DNA of 64,000 bases. It comes from Thiomicrospira cyclica ALM1. GTDB taxonomy: Bacteria > Pseudomonadota > Gammaproteobacteria > Thiomicrospirales > Thiomicrospiraceae. The translations under genes were made by a program, and so were the position numbers. Where the stretch lies: contig NC_015581.1 of the NCBI RefSeq assembly GCF_000214825.1, positions 1,612,001-1,676,000 on the forward strand, read 5' to 3'. This document shows positions 10,161 through 19,870 of this stretch, piece after piece (the stretch's first letter is position 1; the number at the start of each line of letters is the position of its first letter). The notes below the pieces were generated by a model. That model did no database searches. It saw only the letters and a list, made by a program, of their open reading frames with translations, and had not been told where the DNA came from.

Positions 10161-10805
10161 TCAAGCCGGCTCTTGCGCTGAATTCGCCACAGGCACAGCT
10201 CGCAAGGTATTAATATCGTGTTTTTTAATCAAATAATATAGGTTTTCGCGCTTAACACCCAAATGCTCAGCTGCAAGACGAATGTTAAAATCACACTCCT
10301 CCAAGACACGCCTAACTACGGCAGCCTCGAACACTTCACAAGATTGGCGCAAACCCTGGTCTAATTGCGCATTAAACTGAACAGGCACAACCCCTTCTGA
10401 TACCAAGTTATGCTCTGTTTGGGAAAATAACAACGCTCTCTCAACAGCCGCTAACAGCGCATCTAAAGCAATGGGCTTTTCCAAATAGTCAAATGCACCT
10501 TGCATGATTGCCCGACTACCCGCCTCTTCACGATCACGACAGGTCAGCACAATCACCTTTAGGCTAGGCTGTTTCGCTAACAGGGCTTGCATGCAGGCTA
10601 AACCTTCATTAATACTGAGCGCATCTGGCGGCAACCCCAAATCTTGTAACACACAAAAAAAACCATGGGTATCTTGGTCATGCTGGGCTAAAGCATCATG
10701 ACGGTCCGCAGCTTCTGTAACCAAATAGCCATGATTAGCCAATATTTTAGCGAGTATTTGTCGATACGCCGAATCATCCTCAACTAATAAAACCTTATTA
10801 ACCAT
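10161..10805 (-). CDS. Orphan response regulator: receiver plus Fis-type HTH, no AAA+ domain
   Basis: 214 residues. The receiver domain covers about residues 1-125, with the acidic pair VEDD near residue 8, the phosphoacceptor Asp in LQDLGLPP near residue 57, Thr in IVLTCRD near 92 and the conserved Lys in YLEKPI near 115. The C-terminus (about 160-205) is a Fis/HTH_8 helix-turn-helix ending IRLAAEHLGVKRENLYYLIKKH. The receiver resembles NtrC-like regulators such as the PrsR group, but the sigma-54 AAA+ module is missing, giving a short RegA/PrrA-like layout. No histidine kinase is adjacent. GGGAGG lies upstream of the ATG. Target genes are unknown. Confidence 0.85.
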   Translation of the reverse strand: MVNKVLLVEDDSAYRQILAKILANHGYLVTEAADRHDALAQHDQDTHGFFCVLQDLGLPPDALSINEGLACMQALLAKQPSLKVIVLTCRDREEAGSRAIMQGAFDYLEKPIALDALLAAVERALLFSQTEHNLVSEGVVPVQFNAQLDQGLRQSCEVFEAAVVRRVLEECDFNIRLAAEHLGVKRENLYYLIKKHDINTLRAVPVANSAQEPA

Positions 10806-10916
10806 GCCAACCTCCCTCTACCCGCGCAACCCAACCTTAGATTTAAGTATAGATTAAAAGAACCCTGCATAAGGGACTCATTAGATACGGAGTTTTTATG
10901 TTTCTTAAAAAAAGAT

Positions 10917-12956
10917 TTATCTTAAATCGCCAACACCCACCATGCCGGCTTTCAACTGCCTCACTTGATCGCGCAATTGTGCGGCCAGTTCAAAGTCCAA
11001 TGCCTTCGCTGCCTCGTACATCTGCTTTTCGGTTTGCTTGATTTTCTTCGCCAATTCCGCCGGCTTCAAGAGTGCGATACTCGCCACATCAAAGTCCGCA
11101 TTCACCTCGGCAACAATGCCACTACGTGCTGTATTGCGTTCAGCCCTAGAAGCATAGGGCGAATGTTCCAAAATATCGGTGACCTTTTTATTCAATGCCG
11201 TCGGGGTAATGCCGTGCACTTCGTTAAAGGCCAGTTGTTTTTCACGTCGACGCTGCGATTCATCGATCGCTTTTTGCATGGATTTGGTCATTTTATCGGC
11301 ATACAATATCGCCCGCCCTTCGGTATTTCGTGCCGCCCTGCCGATGGTTTGAATCAGCGAACGCTCGGAGCGCAAAAAGCCTTCTTTATCGGCATCCAAA
11401 ATCGCTACCAGTGCGACTTCTGGAATATCCAAACCCTCACGCAACAGGTTAATCCCGACCAATACATCAAACTCGCCCTGGCGTAAATCGCGAATAATTT
11501 CAATCCGCTCCACCGTATCAATATCCGAATGCAAATAGCGTACCCGCACTTGATGATCTTCTAGGTAATCGGTTAAATCTTCCGCCATTCGTTTGGTCAG
11601 GGTGGTTACCAGCACCCGCTCAGTTTTGGCCACGCACAAACGTATCTCGCCAAGCAAATCATCGACCTGGGTGGTGGCGGGGCGCACTTCCAGCACCGGG
11701 TCCACCAGGCCTGTTGGTCGTACCACCTGCTCCACAATTTTAGAGCTGTGTTCAAATTCATAAGCCGCAGGGGTGGCCGAGACAAAGATCGTCTGCGGCA
11801 TTAAATGCTCAAACTCTTCAAACTTCATCGGACGATTATCCATCGCCGAAGGTAGTCGAAAACCGTAGTTGACCAGGTTTTCTTTCCGTGAACGGTCGCC
11901 TTTATACATCCCGCCAATTTGCGGAATGGTGGCATGACTTTCATCTACAAACATCAAAGCGTTTTTAGGTAAATAATCAATCAAGGTCGGTGGCGCCTCA
12001 CCCGGGCCACGACCCGATAAATAGCGAGAATAGTTTTCGATGCCCTGGCAATAGCCGAGCTCTAGCATCATCTCGATATCCATGCGAGTACGTTCTTCGA
12101 GCCGCTGGGCTTCCACTAATTTACTCAGACTGCGTAACTCTTCTAGCCGCGCTTTAAGCTCAATTTTGACCTGATCAATGGTTTCTAGCACCCGTTCGCG
12201 CGGAGTAACATAATGGGATTTGGGATACACACTAATCCGCGTCACCTTCGCGACCTGCTCACCGGTTAAGGGATCGAACCAACTCAACTGCTCAACCTCA
12301 TCATCAAACAGTTCAATGCGCACCGCATATTGCTCGGCCTCCGCTGGGTACACATCCACTACATCACCACGCACCCGAAACATACCCCGGTACATTTCAA
12401 TATCATTGCGACTATATTGCATGGTCGCCAAACGCGCCAAAATATCGCGTTGACTGATTTTATCGCCCAAGCGTAGTTGCAACATCATGCTTAAATATTG
12501 ATCCGGATCACCCAAACCATAAATGGCTGATACCGTGGCAATCAAAATAACATCTTCACGTTCCATTAACGCCTTGGTGGCCGACAAACGCAACTGCTCA
12601 ATCTGCTCGTTGACGGCGGCGTCTTTGGCGATATAGGTATCCGATGCTGGCACATAGGCCTCGGGTTGATAATAGTCATAATAGGACACAAAATACTCAA
12701 CCGCATTGTTCGGGAAAAAGCCCTTCATCTCACCATACAACTGTGCCGCCAAGGTTTTATTGTGCGCCATAATAATGGTTGGGCGCTGTACCTGCTGAAT
12801 CACATTGGCCATCGTAAAGGTTTTACCTGACCCGGTTACGCCCAGCAGCGTTTGATAAGCTTCGCCGTCCTGCAGACCTTCCAACAGGCCGGCTATGGCT
12901 GCGGGTTGATCTCCGGCAGGTTGATAATGTGATACCAGTTCAAACGCTTTTGCCAT
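10917..12956 (-). CDS. uvrB: Excinuclease ABC subunit B
   Basis: DNA-damage verifying helicase-like subunit of UvrABC nucleotide excision repair. 679 residues (usual ~670). Walker [18 protein letters not shown] near residue 40, the beta-hairpin region [12 protein letters not shown] near 95, DESHATIPQ (helicase motif II) near 340, motif VI region [16 protein letters not shown] near 545, and the C-terminal UVR domain ([19 protein letters not shown]) that contacts UvrC. ATG 12954-12956 has GGAG five bases upstream. It is divergent from aspC, with a 138-bp AT-rich gap. No SOS (LexA) box was recognised there. Confidence 0.98.
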   Translation of the reverse strand: MAKAFELVSHYQPAGDQPAAIAGLLEGLQDGEAYQTLLGVTGSGKTFTMANVIQQVQRPTIIMAHNKTLAAQLYGEMKGFFPNNAVEYFVSYYDYYQPEAYVPASDTYIAKDAAVNEQIEQLRLSATKALMEREDVILIATVSAIYGLGDPDQYLSMMLQLRLGDKISQRDILARLATMQYSRNDIEMYRGMFRVRGDVVDVYPAEAEQYAVRIELFDDEVEQLSWFDPLTGEQVAKVTRISVYPKSHYVTPRERVLETIDQVKIELKARLEELRSLSKLVEAQRLEERTRMDIEMMLELGYCQGIENYSRYLSGRGPGEAPPTLIDYLPKNALMFVDESHATIPQIGGMYKGDRSRKENLVNYGFRLPSAMDNRPMKFEEFEHLMPQTIFVSATPAAYEFEHSSKIVEQVVRPTGLVDPVLEVRPATTQVDDLLGEIRLCVAKTERVLVTTLTKRMAEDLTDYLEDHQVRVRYLHSDIDTVERIEIIRDLRQGEFDVLVGINLLREGLDIPEVALVAILDADKEGFLRSERSLIQTIGRAARNTEGRAILYADKMTKSMQKAIDESQRRREKQLAFNEVHGITPTALNKKVTDILEHSPYASRAERNTARSGIVAEVNADFDVASIALLKPAELAKKIKQTEKQMYEAAKALDFELAAQLRDQVRQLKAGMVGVGDLR

Positions 12957-13094
12957 GACGGCTCCTTAATAAACGGTAAATTTTTTACAAACAGCTTTTA
13001 TTAACCTATAAAAACAGTAAAATAAAGGGTTATTTCATGTAAATTTAAATTCCGGTGCTGTTAATAGCATCATACTATCAGCTGAGAGAAATTC

Positions 13095-14279
13095 ATGGCC
13101 TTGCTTTCTGATCGTGTGCAACGTGTAAAACCTTCTTTAACTCTGGTAATTTCAGCCAAAGCTGCTGAACTTAAACGAGCCGGGAAAGCTATTATAAGCC
13201 TTGGTGCGGGCGAACCGGACTTTGACACCCCAGAACATATCAAAGCAGCCGGAATTCAAGCCATTGAAGGCGGGCAAACACGCTACACAGCAGTTGATGG
13301 CATTCCAGAACTGAAGCAGGCCATACAAGCAAAATTTAAACGTGACAATGGTCTCGACTATGCCGCTGACGAAATTTTAGTCTCTAGCGGTGGTAAACAA
13401 AGTTTTTATAACCTTTGCCAAGCCGTGCTCAATGATGGCGATGAAGTCATTATTCCAGCACCTTACTGGGTATCTTACCCTGACATGGCGTTACTCGCCG
13501 GTGCAAACCCAGTCATTATAGAAACTAATCTTGAACAAAATTTTAAAATTAGTACCCAACAATTGGCACAAGCCATTACACCTAACACGCGGATGGTGGT
13601 AATTAACAGCCCATCGAATCCAACCGGTGCGATTTACACCGCTGATGAGCTTAAAGCACTGGCCGATCTGTTATTACAGCACCCTAACATTTTGATTGCG
13701 TCCGATGATATGTATGAACACATCATTTTAGGCGAGCAAGGCTTCACCAATATTTTAGAAGTCTGCCCAGCACTGCGCGAGCGCACCATTGTGTTAAATG
13801 GCGTATCCAAAGCCTATTCCATGACCGGCTGGCGGATTGGTTATGCCGGTGGCCCGAAAGCCATTATCAAGGCCATGAAAACCGTTCAATCGCAAAGTAC
13901 CTCCAACCCCTGCTCGATTTCACAAGCCGCGGCCGTGGCAGCGCTAAACGGTGACCAGGCCTGCATCCAAACCATGCTAACCGCATTTAAAGAGCGTCAT
14001 CAATTTGTGGTGCAACGGATTAACCAAATTCCCGGTTTTAAGTGCCTACCGGCCGATGGCGCTTTTTATATGTTTATCAATGTCAGCGACGCGGTCAAAA
14101 TGAAAGGTTTGGCCAATGATGCCGAACTCGCCAGTGCGATATTAGATCATGCTGAAGTGGCTGCGGTACCTGGCTCAGGCTTTGGTAGTGAAGGACATTT
14201 ACGAATTTCGTTTGCAACCAGCATGGCCCAATTGGAAGAAGCGTTGGATCGTATCGACCAGTTTATGCGCCTAGCCTAA
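13095..14279 (+). CDS. Aspartate aminotransferase (class I, AspC/AatA type)
   Basis: PLP enzyme interconverting aspartate/2-oxoglutarate and oxaloacetate/glutamate. 394 residues, matching the subgroup I-gamma aminotransferases found in many proteobacteria. Landmarks: ISLGAGEPDFDTPEHI near residue 35, VINSPSNPTGAIY near 170, the PLP-lysine loop LNGVSKAYSMTGWRIGYA near 235-250 (Lys in SKAYSMTGWR), and the substrate-binding Arg in LRISFATS near the C-terminus. Adjacent and divergent to uvrB, a recurrent gammaproteobacterial neighbourhood. Prephenate or other amino-acid substrates cannot be excluded from sequence alone. Confidence 0.93.
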   Translation: MALLSDRVQRVKPSLTLVISAKAAELKRAGKAIISLGAGEPDFDTPEHIKAAGIQAIEGGQTRYTAVDGIPELKQAIQAKFKRDNGLDYAADEILVSSGGKQSFYNLCQAVLNDGDEVIIPAPYWVSYPDMALLAGANPVIIETNLEQNFKISTQQLAQAITPNTRMVVINSPSNPTGAIYTADELKALADLLLQHPNILIASDDMYEHIILGEQGFTNILEVCPALRERTIVLNGVSKAYSMTGWRIGYAGGPKAIIKAMKTVQSQSTSNPCSISQAAAVAALNGDQACIQTMLTAFKERHQFVVQRINQIPGFKCLPADGAFYMFINVSDAVKMKGLANDAELASAILDHAEVAAVPGSGFGSEGHLRISFATSMAQLEEALDRIDQFMRLA

Positions 14280-14330
14280 CAATCCATAGGGCCACACCTG
14301 TTTGCGCCCGCCGTTAAAACGAAAGAAATT

Positions 14331-14360
14331 TTTACAAAGATTTGCGCAAACCCTTATAAT
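14331..14360 (+). promoter_or_regulatory. Sigma-70 promoter of tRNA-Arg
   Basis: TTTACA (14331-14336) and TATAAT (14355-14360) are separated by 18 bp. The G/C-rich discriminator GACGGC follows, as expected for a stringently controlled stable-RNA promoter. The predicted start is ~15 bp before the mature tRNA. Confidence 0.8.
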
Positions 14361-14381
14361 GACGGCACTTTCATAAAGTAC

Positions 14382-14456
14382 GCGCTTATAGTGAAATGGA
14401 TATCACGAGGCCCTCCGGAGGCCTAAGTGGAGGTTCGATTCCTCCTAAGCGCACCA
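14382..14456 (+). tRNA. tRNA-Arg (anticodon CCG)
   Basis: A 75-nt cloverleaf with encoded CCA. Acceptor stem GCGCTTA/TAAGCGC, D stem GTGA/TCAC, anticodon stem AGGCC/GGCCT with loop CTCCGGA (anticodon CCG, reads CGG), variable loop AAGT, T stem GGAGG/CCTCC with loop TTCGATT. All stems pair perfectly. It stands alone, with its own promoter. No attachment-site duplication or integrase was seen beside it. Confidence 0.95.
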
Positions 14457-14595
14457 TCCTCATTCCCATTTTGATCCGCCAACATAACCGCAATTGATTG
14501 CCATCCAACTCAAGTCAGCCTATAATCTCAAGGTTAGCAGTGCGTAAAGTATTTCGCAATTTTTTCGTTCAAAATTTGGTAGGGTGATCAACATC

Positions 14596-15384
14596 ATGAA
14601 CAATGAGTGGCTATTTCGTGTCAATGAAACCTGGCGCTTTACAAAGGCCTTGGTGGCCAGCCAGCCAGGTCGACACTTTTTATGGCAACACTTACTCAAT
14701 ACGCTACTTATCGCAGGCTTGCTGACGTTATCTTTTTTCATTGTGATGTTTGGCTTTTACGAAGGTACGCCCATGCGTCGTCGCTCCGTAGCCATCAGCT
14801 TCTCTTTATTGCTGACCTTCTTAATCATCTACCCTCTTGCGACCATGCCCTTCTTCTCTTTTAAAGACTTGGTTAATAAAATCAGCTTAAGATTAGCAGG
14901 ACGACGAATATTCACCAATCTCAGCGACCATGTTTTTTACAGCCAAGACAGTGGTGGACAAATCACCCTTCATTTGGCGAAAGCCCACCATGTGCTTGCG
15001 CAAAAACATGCCTATCTGCGCCAACAACTGATTAAGGGAAAAACCGACAGTGCACAGGTATCAAAACATTTAAGCCTAGCGCTGGCGAAATCGATTCGAG
15101 ATGCGGTGCGCCTATCAAAAGAGCTCGTGAAAAGCGGCCGACTTAATCCGCAACAAACTATCACAGGCGCAACCTATGGTTATTTGTTTGGCACCGCTAA
15201 AAGCAAACTGAAGCTACGCCGTGTTGAACCAGGCCTGGTTAAGCGATGGCTGGGGCATTGGTTTTATAAGTTTGGTGCCCTGCACGCAGTCTATACGTAC
15301 TTTATTATTCACCAACAACTCCCGCCATCCTTTGATCCTGTCTATTTTCAAGCGACCGTGGGCGATGTGATCGGAATCCACTAA
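14596..15384 (+). CDS. Unrecognised inner-membrane protein
   Basis: 262 residues that I cannot assign to a family. Two strongly hydrophobic segments (about residues 34-54, LLIAGLLTLSFFIVMFGFY, and 67-86, SFSLLLTFLIIYPLATMPFF) are separated by a short positive linker MRRRS. The rest is basic and helix-rich, with many Lys/Arg/His, suggesting a cytoplasmic domain. ATG at 14596 is preferred because AGGGTG lies about 9 bases upstream; an in-frame GTG at 14584 is an alternative. rlmD starts immediately after the stop with a TTG, so the two are translationally linked. A CAGGCCTG palindrome lies inside the gene. Confidence 0.7.
   Translation: MNNEWLFRVNETWRFTKALVASQPGRHFLWQHLLNTLLIAGLLTLSFFIVMFGFYEGTPMRRRSVAISFSLLLTFLIIYPLATMPFFSFKDLVNKISLRLAGRRIFTNLSDHVFYSQDSGGQITLHLAKAHHVLAQKHAYLRQQLIKGKTDSAQVSKHLSLALAKSIRDAVRLSKELVKSGRLNPQQTITGATYGYLFGTAKSKLKLRRVEPGLVKRWLGHWFYKFGALHAVYTYFIIHQQLPPSFDPVYFQATVGDVIGIH
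15227..15240. repeat. CAGGCCTG palindrome, 14-bp perfect dyad
   Basis: AACCAGGCCTGGTT lies inside the membrane-protein gene (encodes ...EPGLV...). Confidence 0.85.
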
Positions 15385-16656
15385 TTGAAATTGCCGAATC
15401 GGCGTGATGCCAAGCCTGTCAAACGACAGACTAAAACCCACTTTAAACCCGGCCAGATTCTCACTGCTGTTAAGATCATCGACCTGTCAGATGACGGTCA
15501 CGGGGTTGCGAAGCTAGAGGGTAAAACACTGTTTGTAGACCACGCCGTACCTGGCGACCAAGTCACCCTACAAATTAGCGACGATTTACCGAGCTACGCC
15601 CAAGCTAAGCTGGTTGCAATTGAGCAACCCTCAAATGATAGGACAACGCCCTTCTGTGCTATTTATGAAGCCTGTGGTGGCTGTCAATTGCAACACCTTA
15701 GTATTGCAGCGCAACGCCATTGGAAACAGCAACATCTGATGCTGGCGCTTAGCAAACTGCAACCGCAACCCTCGATTCAATGGCACGACACCCCAAATAC
15801 ACCTGATCGCGCCTATCGTCGGCGGGCCAAGCTGATTCTTGGTCGCGACTGGCAAGATCAATCACCCTTGCTCGGCTTTCGTAGCCCGCAAAGTCACCAG
15901 CTAGTTGATGTCGCTGAATGCCCTATCCTAGCAAAACCACTTAATCAACAGCTTGTGCAACAACGCCCTCAATGGCTTGCCGAAGCCAGCGCCCGTAATC
16001 AAACTCTTTGGTTAACGGCCGGCGATGAACAAACCCTTACCAAGCTTGGCGATCATTCCCATGATGCGACCACGAAAGACGCATCGACCCAAATGAGTTG
16101 CTATCGGTTACTGGATCTCAAATTCTATTTTTCGGTCACCAGCTTTATTCAAGTGAACCAGGCGGTGAATGAACAACTCGTGGCACAGACACTTAATTGG
16201 TTAGCACTGACACCGCAAACGCGGGTTATTGACTTTTTTGCGGGGATTGGAAATTTCAGCCTACCCCTAGCACAAAGATCCGCAGCGGTACTGGGTTTAG
16301 AAGGCAATGCCGAAGCAGTAACCTTGGCCAAACATAACGCGCAAGCCAATAACTTACGCAATGTAGAATTTCTAATGAGCAATCTATTTGATGAGCCTGA
16401 TCAGCAGGCCTGGTGGTCGTGGACGGCGGATTCTGCTGTTCTCGACCCAGGTAGAGCGGGGGCAGAAGCACTGTGCGAAAAACTGGGTAAAACCCAGCTA
16501 AAACGTGTTGTTTATGTCTCCTGCCATCCTGGCACCTTAATCCGCGATTTGAGACTGCTAATAGCGCAAGGCTTTGTGATAGCACAGGCACAACAATTCG
16601 ATATGTTTAGCCACACCAAGCATATCGAAAGCCTAATACTACTAACTCGACTATAA
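15385..16656 (+). CDS. rlmD: 23S rRNA (uracil-1939-C5)-methyltransferase
   Basis: SAM-dependent RNA m5U methyltransferase with a 4Fe-4S cluster, 423 residues. A TRAM domain (about residues 25-85) is followed by the cluster cysteines: CAIYEACGGCQLQ near residue 87 and AECPIL near 175. The Rossmann fold has VIDFFAGIGNFSLPLA near 280 and the motif DPGRAG near 350, a variant of the common DPPRAG. The catalytic site is VYVSCHPGTLIRDL near 375 (nucleophilic Cys). The start is TTG, directly after the upstream TAA. Convergent with the RND gene, about 30 bp apart. RlmC or TrmA-like substrates are less likely given the TRAM plus four-Cys layout. Confidence 0.92.
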   Translation: MKLPNRRDAKPVKRQTKTHFKPGQILTAVKIIDLSDDGHGVAKLEGKTLFVDHAVPGDQVTLQISDDLPSYAQAKLVAIEQPSNDRTTPFCAIYEACGGCQLQHLSIAAQRHWKQQHLMLALSKLQPQPSIQWHDTPNTPDRAYRRRAKLILGRDWQDQSPLLGFRSPQSHQLVDVAECPILAKPLNQQLVQQRPQWLAEASARNQTLWLTAGDEQTLTKLGDHSHDATTKDASTQMSCYRLLDLKFYFSVTSFIQVNQAVNEQLVAQTLNWLALTPQTRVIDFFAGIGNFSLPLAQRSAAVLGLEGNAEAVTLAKHNAQANNLRNVEFLMSNLFDEPDQQAWWSWTADSAVLDPGRAGAEALCEKLGKTQLKRVVYVSCHPGTLIRDLRLLIAQGFVIAQAQQFDMFSHTKHIESLILLTRL

Positions 16657-16685
16657 ACCCGTAAAAGCGCATAGTTTATGCTAGG

Positions 16686-19600
16686 TTACTTCTTATATTG
16701 CTCGAAATCGCTTCCAAGCTCGGCAATAAGTGCTCGCTTATTCACACCGGCAGGTTGGCTAAAACGGCCCAACAACGCATACACAGCGGGAATCACAACG
16801 AGCGTTAAAATGGTTGCAATTGAAACGCCCCAGAGTAACACCATCCCCAACACATAGCGCGTTTCAGATCCTGCCCCAGAGCTCAAAATTAATGGCAACG
16901 CGCCCACGCAGGTTGTAATTGCGGTCATCAGGATGGGACGTAACCGCAGACAAGACGCCTCTACCAGTGCCTCTTTAAATGCGATTCCTTGATCGCGCAA
17001 CTGATTAGCAAATTCAACAATCAATATACCATTTTTGGTCGCTAAGCCAATAAGCATTACCAAACCTATTTGTGTATAGAGATTCAAGGATAGACCATAT
17101 AGCCACAAACCCAACAACCCACCCAAAACGGCTAAGGGGACAGTAAACATGATGATAAATGGACTGACAAAACTTTCAAATTGTGCCGATAGCACTAAAA
17201 AAACCACCACAAGTCCCAACAAAAATACAAAAAACACCGCATTCCCTGAGGTTTGGAAGTCTCGCGATTGCCCTTTATAATCGATCATCGCATCAGCCGG
17301 CAATAGCTCTCGAGCCAAACCTTCCAAATGTGCAAGTCCGGCGCCTAAGCTTAAATGTGGTGCTAAATTGGCATCAATCGTCACCGAGCGCATCCGGTTG
17401 TAGCGATTCAACGACCCCGAGTCGGCAAACTCCTCGTAACTCACCAAGCTGGCTAATGGAATTAATTCACCCGTCGTGCTGGAACGCACATGAATTAAAT
17501 CCAAACTGACTGGTGAACGATATAAGCGACGGTCGGCTTGAAGAATAATGTCATACTCCTCACCCTGATCAACAAATGTTGTCACCCGTGTTGAACCTAA
17601 AAGAGTCTGCAGGGTGCGACCGATTTCCTCGGTAGTAACCCCCATATCAAACGCTTTTTCATAGTCAATATTCACTTTTAACTGGGGCTTGGTTTCTTTG
17701 TAATCCCAATCTATAGCTTCGAAACCGGGGTTGTCGTCGTTAATAGCGTCGGTGATAATTCGTCGCCACTCGGCCAACTCGGCATAACTTCCGCCACCGA
17801 GCACAAACTGCACTGGTTTCTGAACACGACCACCAATACCCTGACGCATCACCGGATTGGCCCGAATTCCCGGTAAATCGGCAAGGCGTTCACGCACATC
17901 CTGCATAATTTCATTAGCAGGCCTGCGTTCAGCCCAGTCATTTAAGACAACAATGCCAAAACCGCTATTAAAAATTTCCGTATTACCAAACGCACGCGGT
18001 GAACGAATTAACAAACGATTTACTTCACCATTTTCTACCAGCGGCATTAATCGCGCCTCGACCTCATCAAGGTAGGTTTTCATATAATCGTGCGTTGCCC
18101 CTTCAGGACCGGATACAAAAATAAAGAACGCACCACGATCTTCACGGGGTGCATACTCCTCAGGCAGTTGTTGAAATAGCCAATAACTGGCATAAAAGGC
18201 GGCTAACAGCACCGGTAAGATCAGCCAAGGCGCATTAACAATGCCTCGTAACACCGGTCGGTAAGCACGGATCAGCCATCCATCGGCCAGTTTCATCTCA
18301 CCCCGCTTAGCCGCATCCGATTCAATCGAGCTTGTTTGCACCATAGCGATATCATCATCTTTAGCCGCTTTCGCTTTCACTTTTCGAGGTTTCAGTAATT
18401 TAGACGCCAGTGCCGGTGACAATGTCAGCGCGACAAAACTTGAAAAAATCACCGCTACGGTGAGCGTAATGGCAAACTCGGAAAACAACCGACCCAGGGT
18501 GCCTTGTAAAAAACTGATCGGGAAGAAGACCGCAACCAATACCAGTGTAGTGGCAATAACCGCAAAGCCGACTTGACGCGTGCCCAAAAACGCCGCAGCG
18601 AGCGGTGAGAAGCCTTTTTCAATGTGACGCTGTACGTTCTCAAGTACCACAATCGCATCATCGACCACCAAGCCAATAGCTAATACTAAGGCTAACAAAG
18701 TCAGCAAATTGATAGAAAATCCGAGCATCCACAACACCCAAAAGGTCGCAATAATGGATACAGGTACAGTGACTAATGGAATTAAGGCAACACGCACACT
18801 GCGAAGGAATAGCAAAATAACCAGCATGACAAGTACAATCGCAATCGTAAGGGTTTTGTATACCTCCTTAATCGCGCTTTTGATAAATACCGAGCTATCA
18901 AAGCTGGCTTTTATTTCTAACCCCTCAGGCAAAATCGCATTTAAACGCGCCACCTCAGCGGCGGCAGCTTCGGCAACACTGATGGTATTTGCGGTCGATT
19001 GTTTGATAATTCCCAGTCCGATCATTGGCAAACCATTGCCACGGAAAAAACTGCGGTTTTCAATCGAGCCCAACTCGATGCGGGCAATGTCGGCTAGGCG
19101 AACCTGGGTTTGTGTCGCACCCCGCTTCACCACCAGGCGCTCAAAATCGGCCACACTGGTTAGTTGACGATCCACCCTAACACTAAATGAGGCATCGGCC
19201 ATGCTAACAGTGCCAGCTGGTAATTCAACATTAGCACTGCGTAGCGTACGCTCAACATCACCCACGGTAATACCACGCATCGCCATTTCGCTGGCATCTA
19301 ACCACAGGCGCATCGCATATTCTTGCCCACCACCAATCCTGACGCGAGCCACACCGTCTAGAACAGAAAAACGATCGACCAGATATCGACGCGCATAATC
19401 AGTAAGCTCGGGCACCGTCATGTTATCGGAGGTTAAGTTAAACCACACGATAACGTCGTCATCACCATCGACTTTTTGTACTTGAGGCTGATCCGCGCCA
19501 TCGGGTAAATTACGCGCAACCCGTGCAACACGGTCACGCACATCATTCGCCGCCGCATCAATATCACGATTAATGTTAAATTCAATCCGAATTCGTGAAC

Positions 19601-19862
19601 GTCCATCACTGGATGTTGATTCTATAAATGAAATGCCTTCAATACCGGCAATTTGGTCTTCGATGAGTTTGGTGATGCGCGATTCAATGACCGCGGCCGA
19701 CGCACCCGGGTAACCAGTGGTAATCGATACAATCGGCGGATCAATATTGGGATATTCACGCAAGGGCAAACGGTCAAAGGCCAACAAACCAAAAGCGACC
19801 AACAATAAAGACACCACCGCCGCCAAAACGGGACGCTTAACAGCCGTATCAGACAGTAACAT
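16686..19862 (-). CDS. RND-family efflux transporter permease (HAE1 type)
   Basis: Inner-membrane proton/drug antiporter of the AcrB/MexF/VexH type, 1058 residues. It starts MLLSDTAVKRPVLAAVVSLL. TM helix 1 is followed by a periplasmic porter domain (about 40-330), the TM2-6 block with LAIGLVVDDAIVVLENVQRH (proton-relay Asp pair) near 400, a second porter domain (about 570-860), and a second TM block with LIGLATKNGILIVEFANQLR near 950. An insert-like charged cytoplasmic stretch (VKAKAAKDDD) lies mid-protein. The adaptor gene lies 8 bp upstream, with GGGGG as ribosome site. No outer-membrane factor or local regulator is present, so a shared TolC-type channel must be supplied elsewhere. Substrates cannot be deduced. 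Confidence 0.93.
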   Translation of the reverse strand: MLLSDTAVKRPVLAAVVSLLLVAFGLLAFDRLPLREYPNIDPPIVSITTGYPGASAAVIESRITKLIEDQIAGIEGISFIESTSSDGRSRIRIEFNINRDIDAAANDVRDRVARVARNLPDGADQPQVQKVDGDDDVIVWFNLTSDNMTVPELTDYARRYLVDRFSVLDGVARVRIGGGQEYAMRLWLDASEMAMRGITVGDVERTLRSANVELPAGTVSMADASFSVRVDRQLTSVADFERLVVKRGATQTQVRLADIARIELGSIENRSFFRGNGLPMIGLGIIKQSTANTISVAEAAAAEVARLNAILPEGLEIKASFDSSVFIKSAIKEVYKTLTIAIVLVMLVILLFLRSVRVALIPLVTVPVSIIATFWVLWMLGFSINLLTLLALVLAIGLVVDDAIVVLENVQRHIEKGFSPLAAAFLGTRQVGFAVIATTLVLVAVFFPISFLQGTLGRLFSEFAITLTVAVIFSSFVALTLSPALASKLLKPRKVKAKAAKDDDIAMVQTSSIESDAAKRGEMKLADGWLIRAYRPVLRGIVNAPWLILPVLLAAFYASYWLFQQLPEEYAPREDRGAFFIFVSGPEGATHDYMKTYLDEVEARLMPLVENGEVNRLLIRSPRAFGNTEIFNSGFGIVVLNDWAERRPANEIMQDVRERLADLPGIRANPVMRQGIGGRVQKPVQFVLGGGSYAELAEWRRIITDAINDDNPGFEAIDWDYKETKPQLKVNIDYEKAFDMGVTTEEIGRTLQTLLGSTRVTTFVDQGEEYDIILQADRRLYRSPVSLDLIHVRSSTTGELIPLASLVSYEEFADSGSLNRYNRMRSVTIDANLAPHLSLGAGLAHLEGLARELLPADAMIDYKGQSRDFQTSGNAVFFVFLLGLVVVFLVLSAQFESFVSPFIIMFTVPLAVLGGLLGLWLYGLSLNLYTQIGLVMLIGLATKNGILIVEFANQLRDQGIAFKEALVEASCLRLRPILMTAITTCVGALPLILSSGAGSETRYVLGMVLLWGVSIATILTLVVIPAVYALLGRFSQPAGVNKRALIAELGSDFEQYKK

Positions 19863-19870
19863 AACGCCCC

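Noticed and set aside
10897-11040. Small plus-strand ORF starting MFLKKRF at the 3' end of uvrB
   Set aside because: It overlaps the uvrB coding region on the opposite strand, and its product is the antisense reading of the conserved UVR domain; only the start has a GGAG.
14382-14456. tRNA-Arg as an attachment site for an integrated element
   Set aside because: No integrase, no duplicated tRNA 3' end and only ordinary genes nearby.
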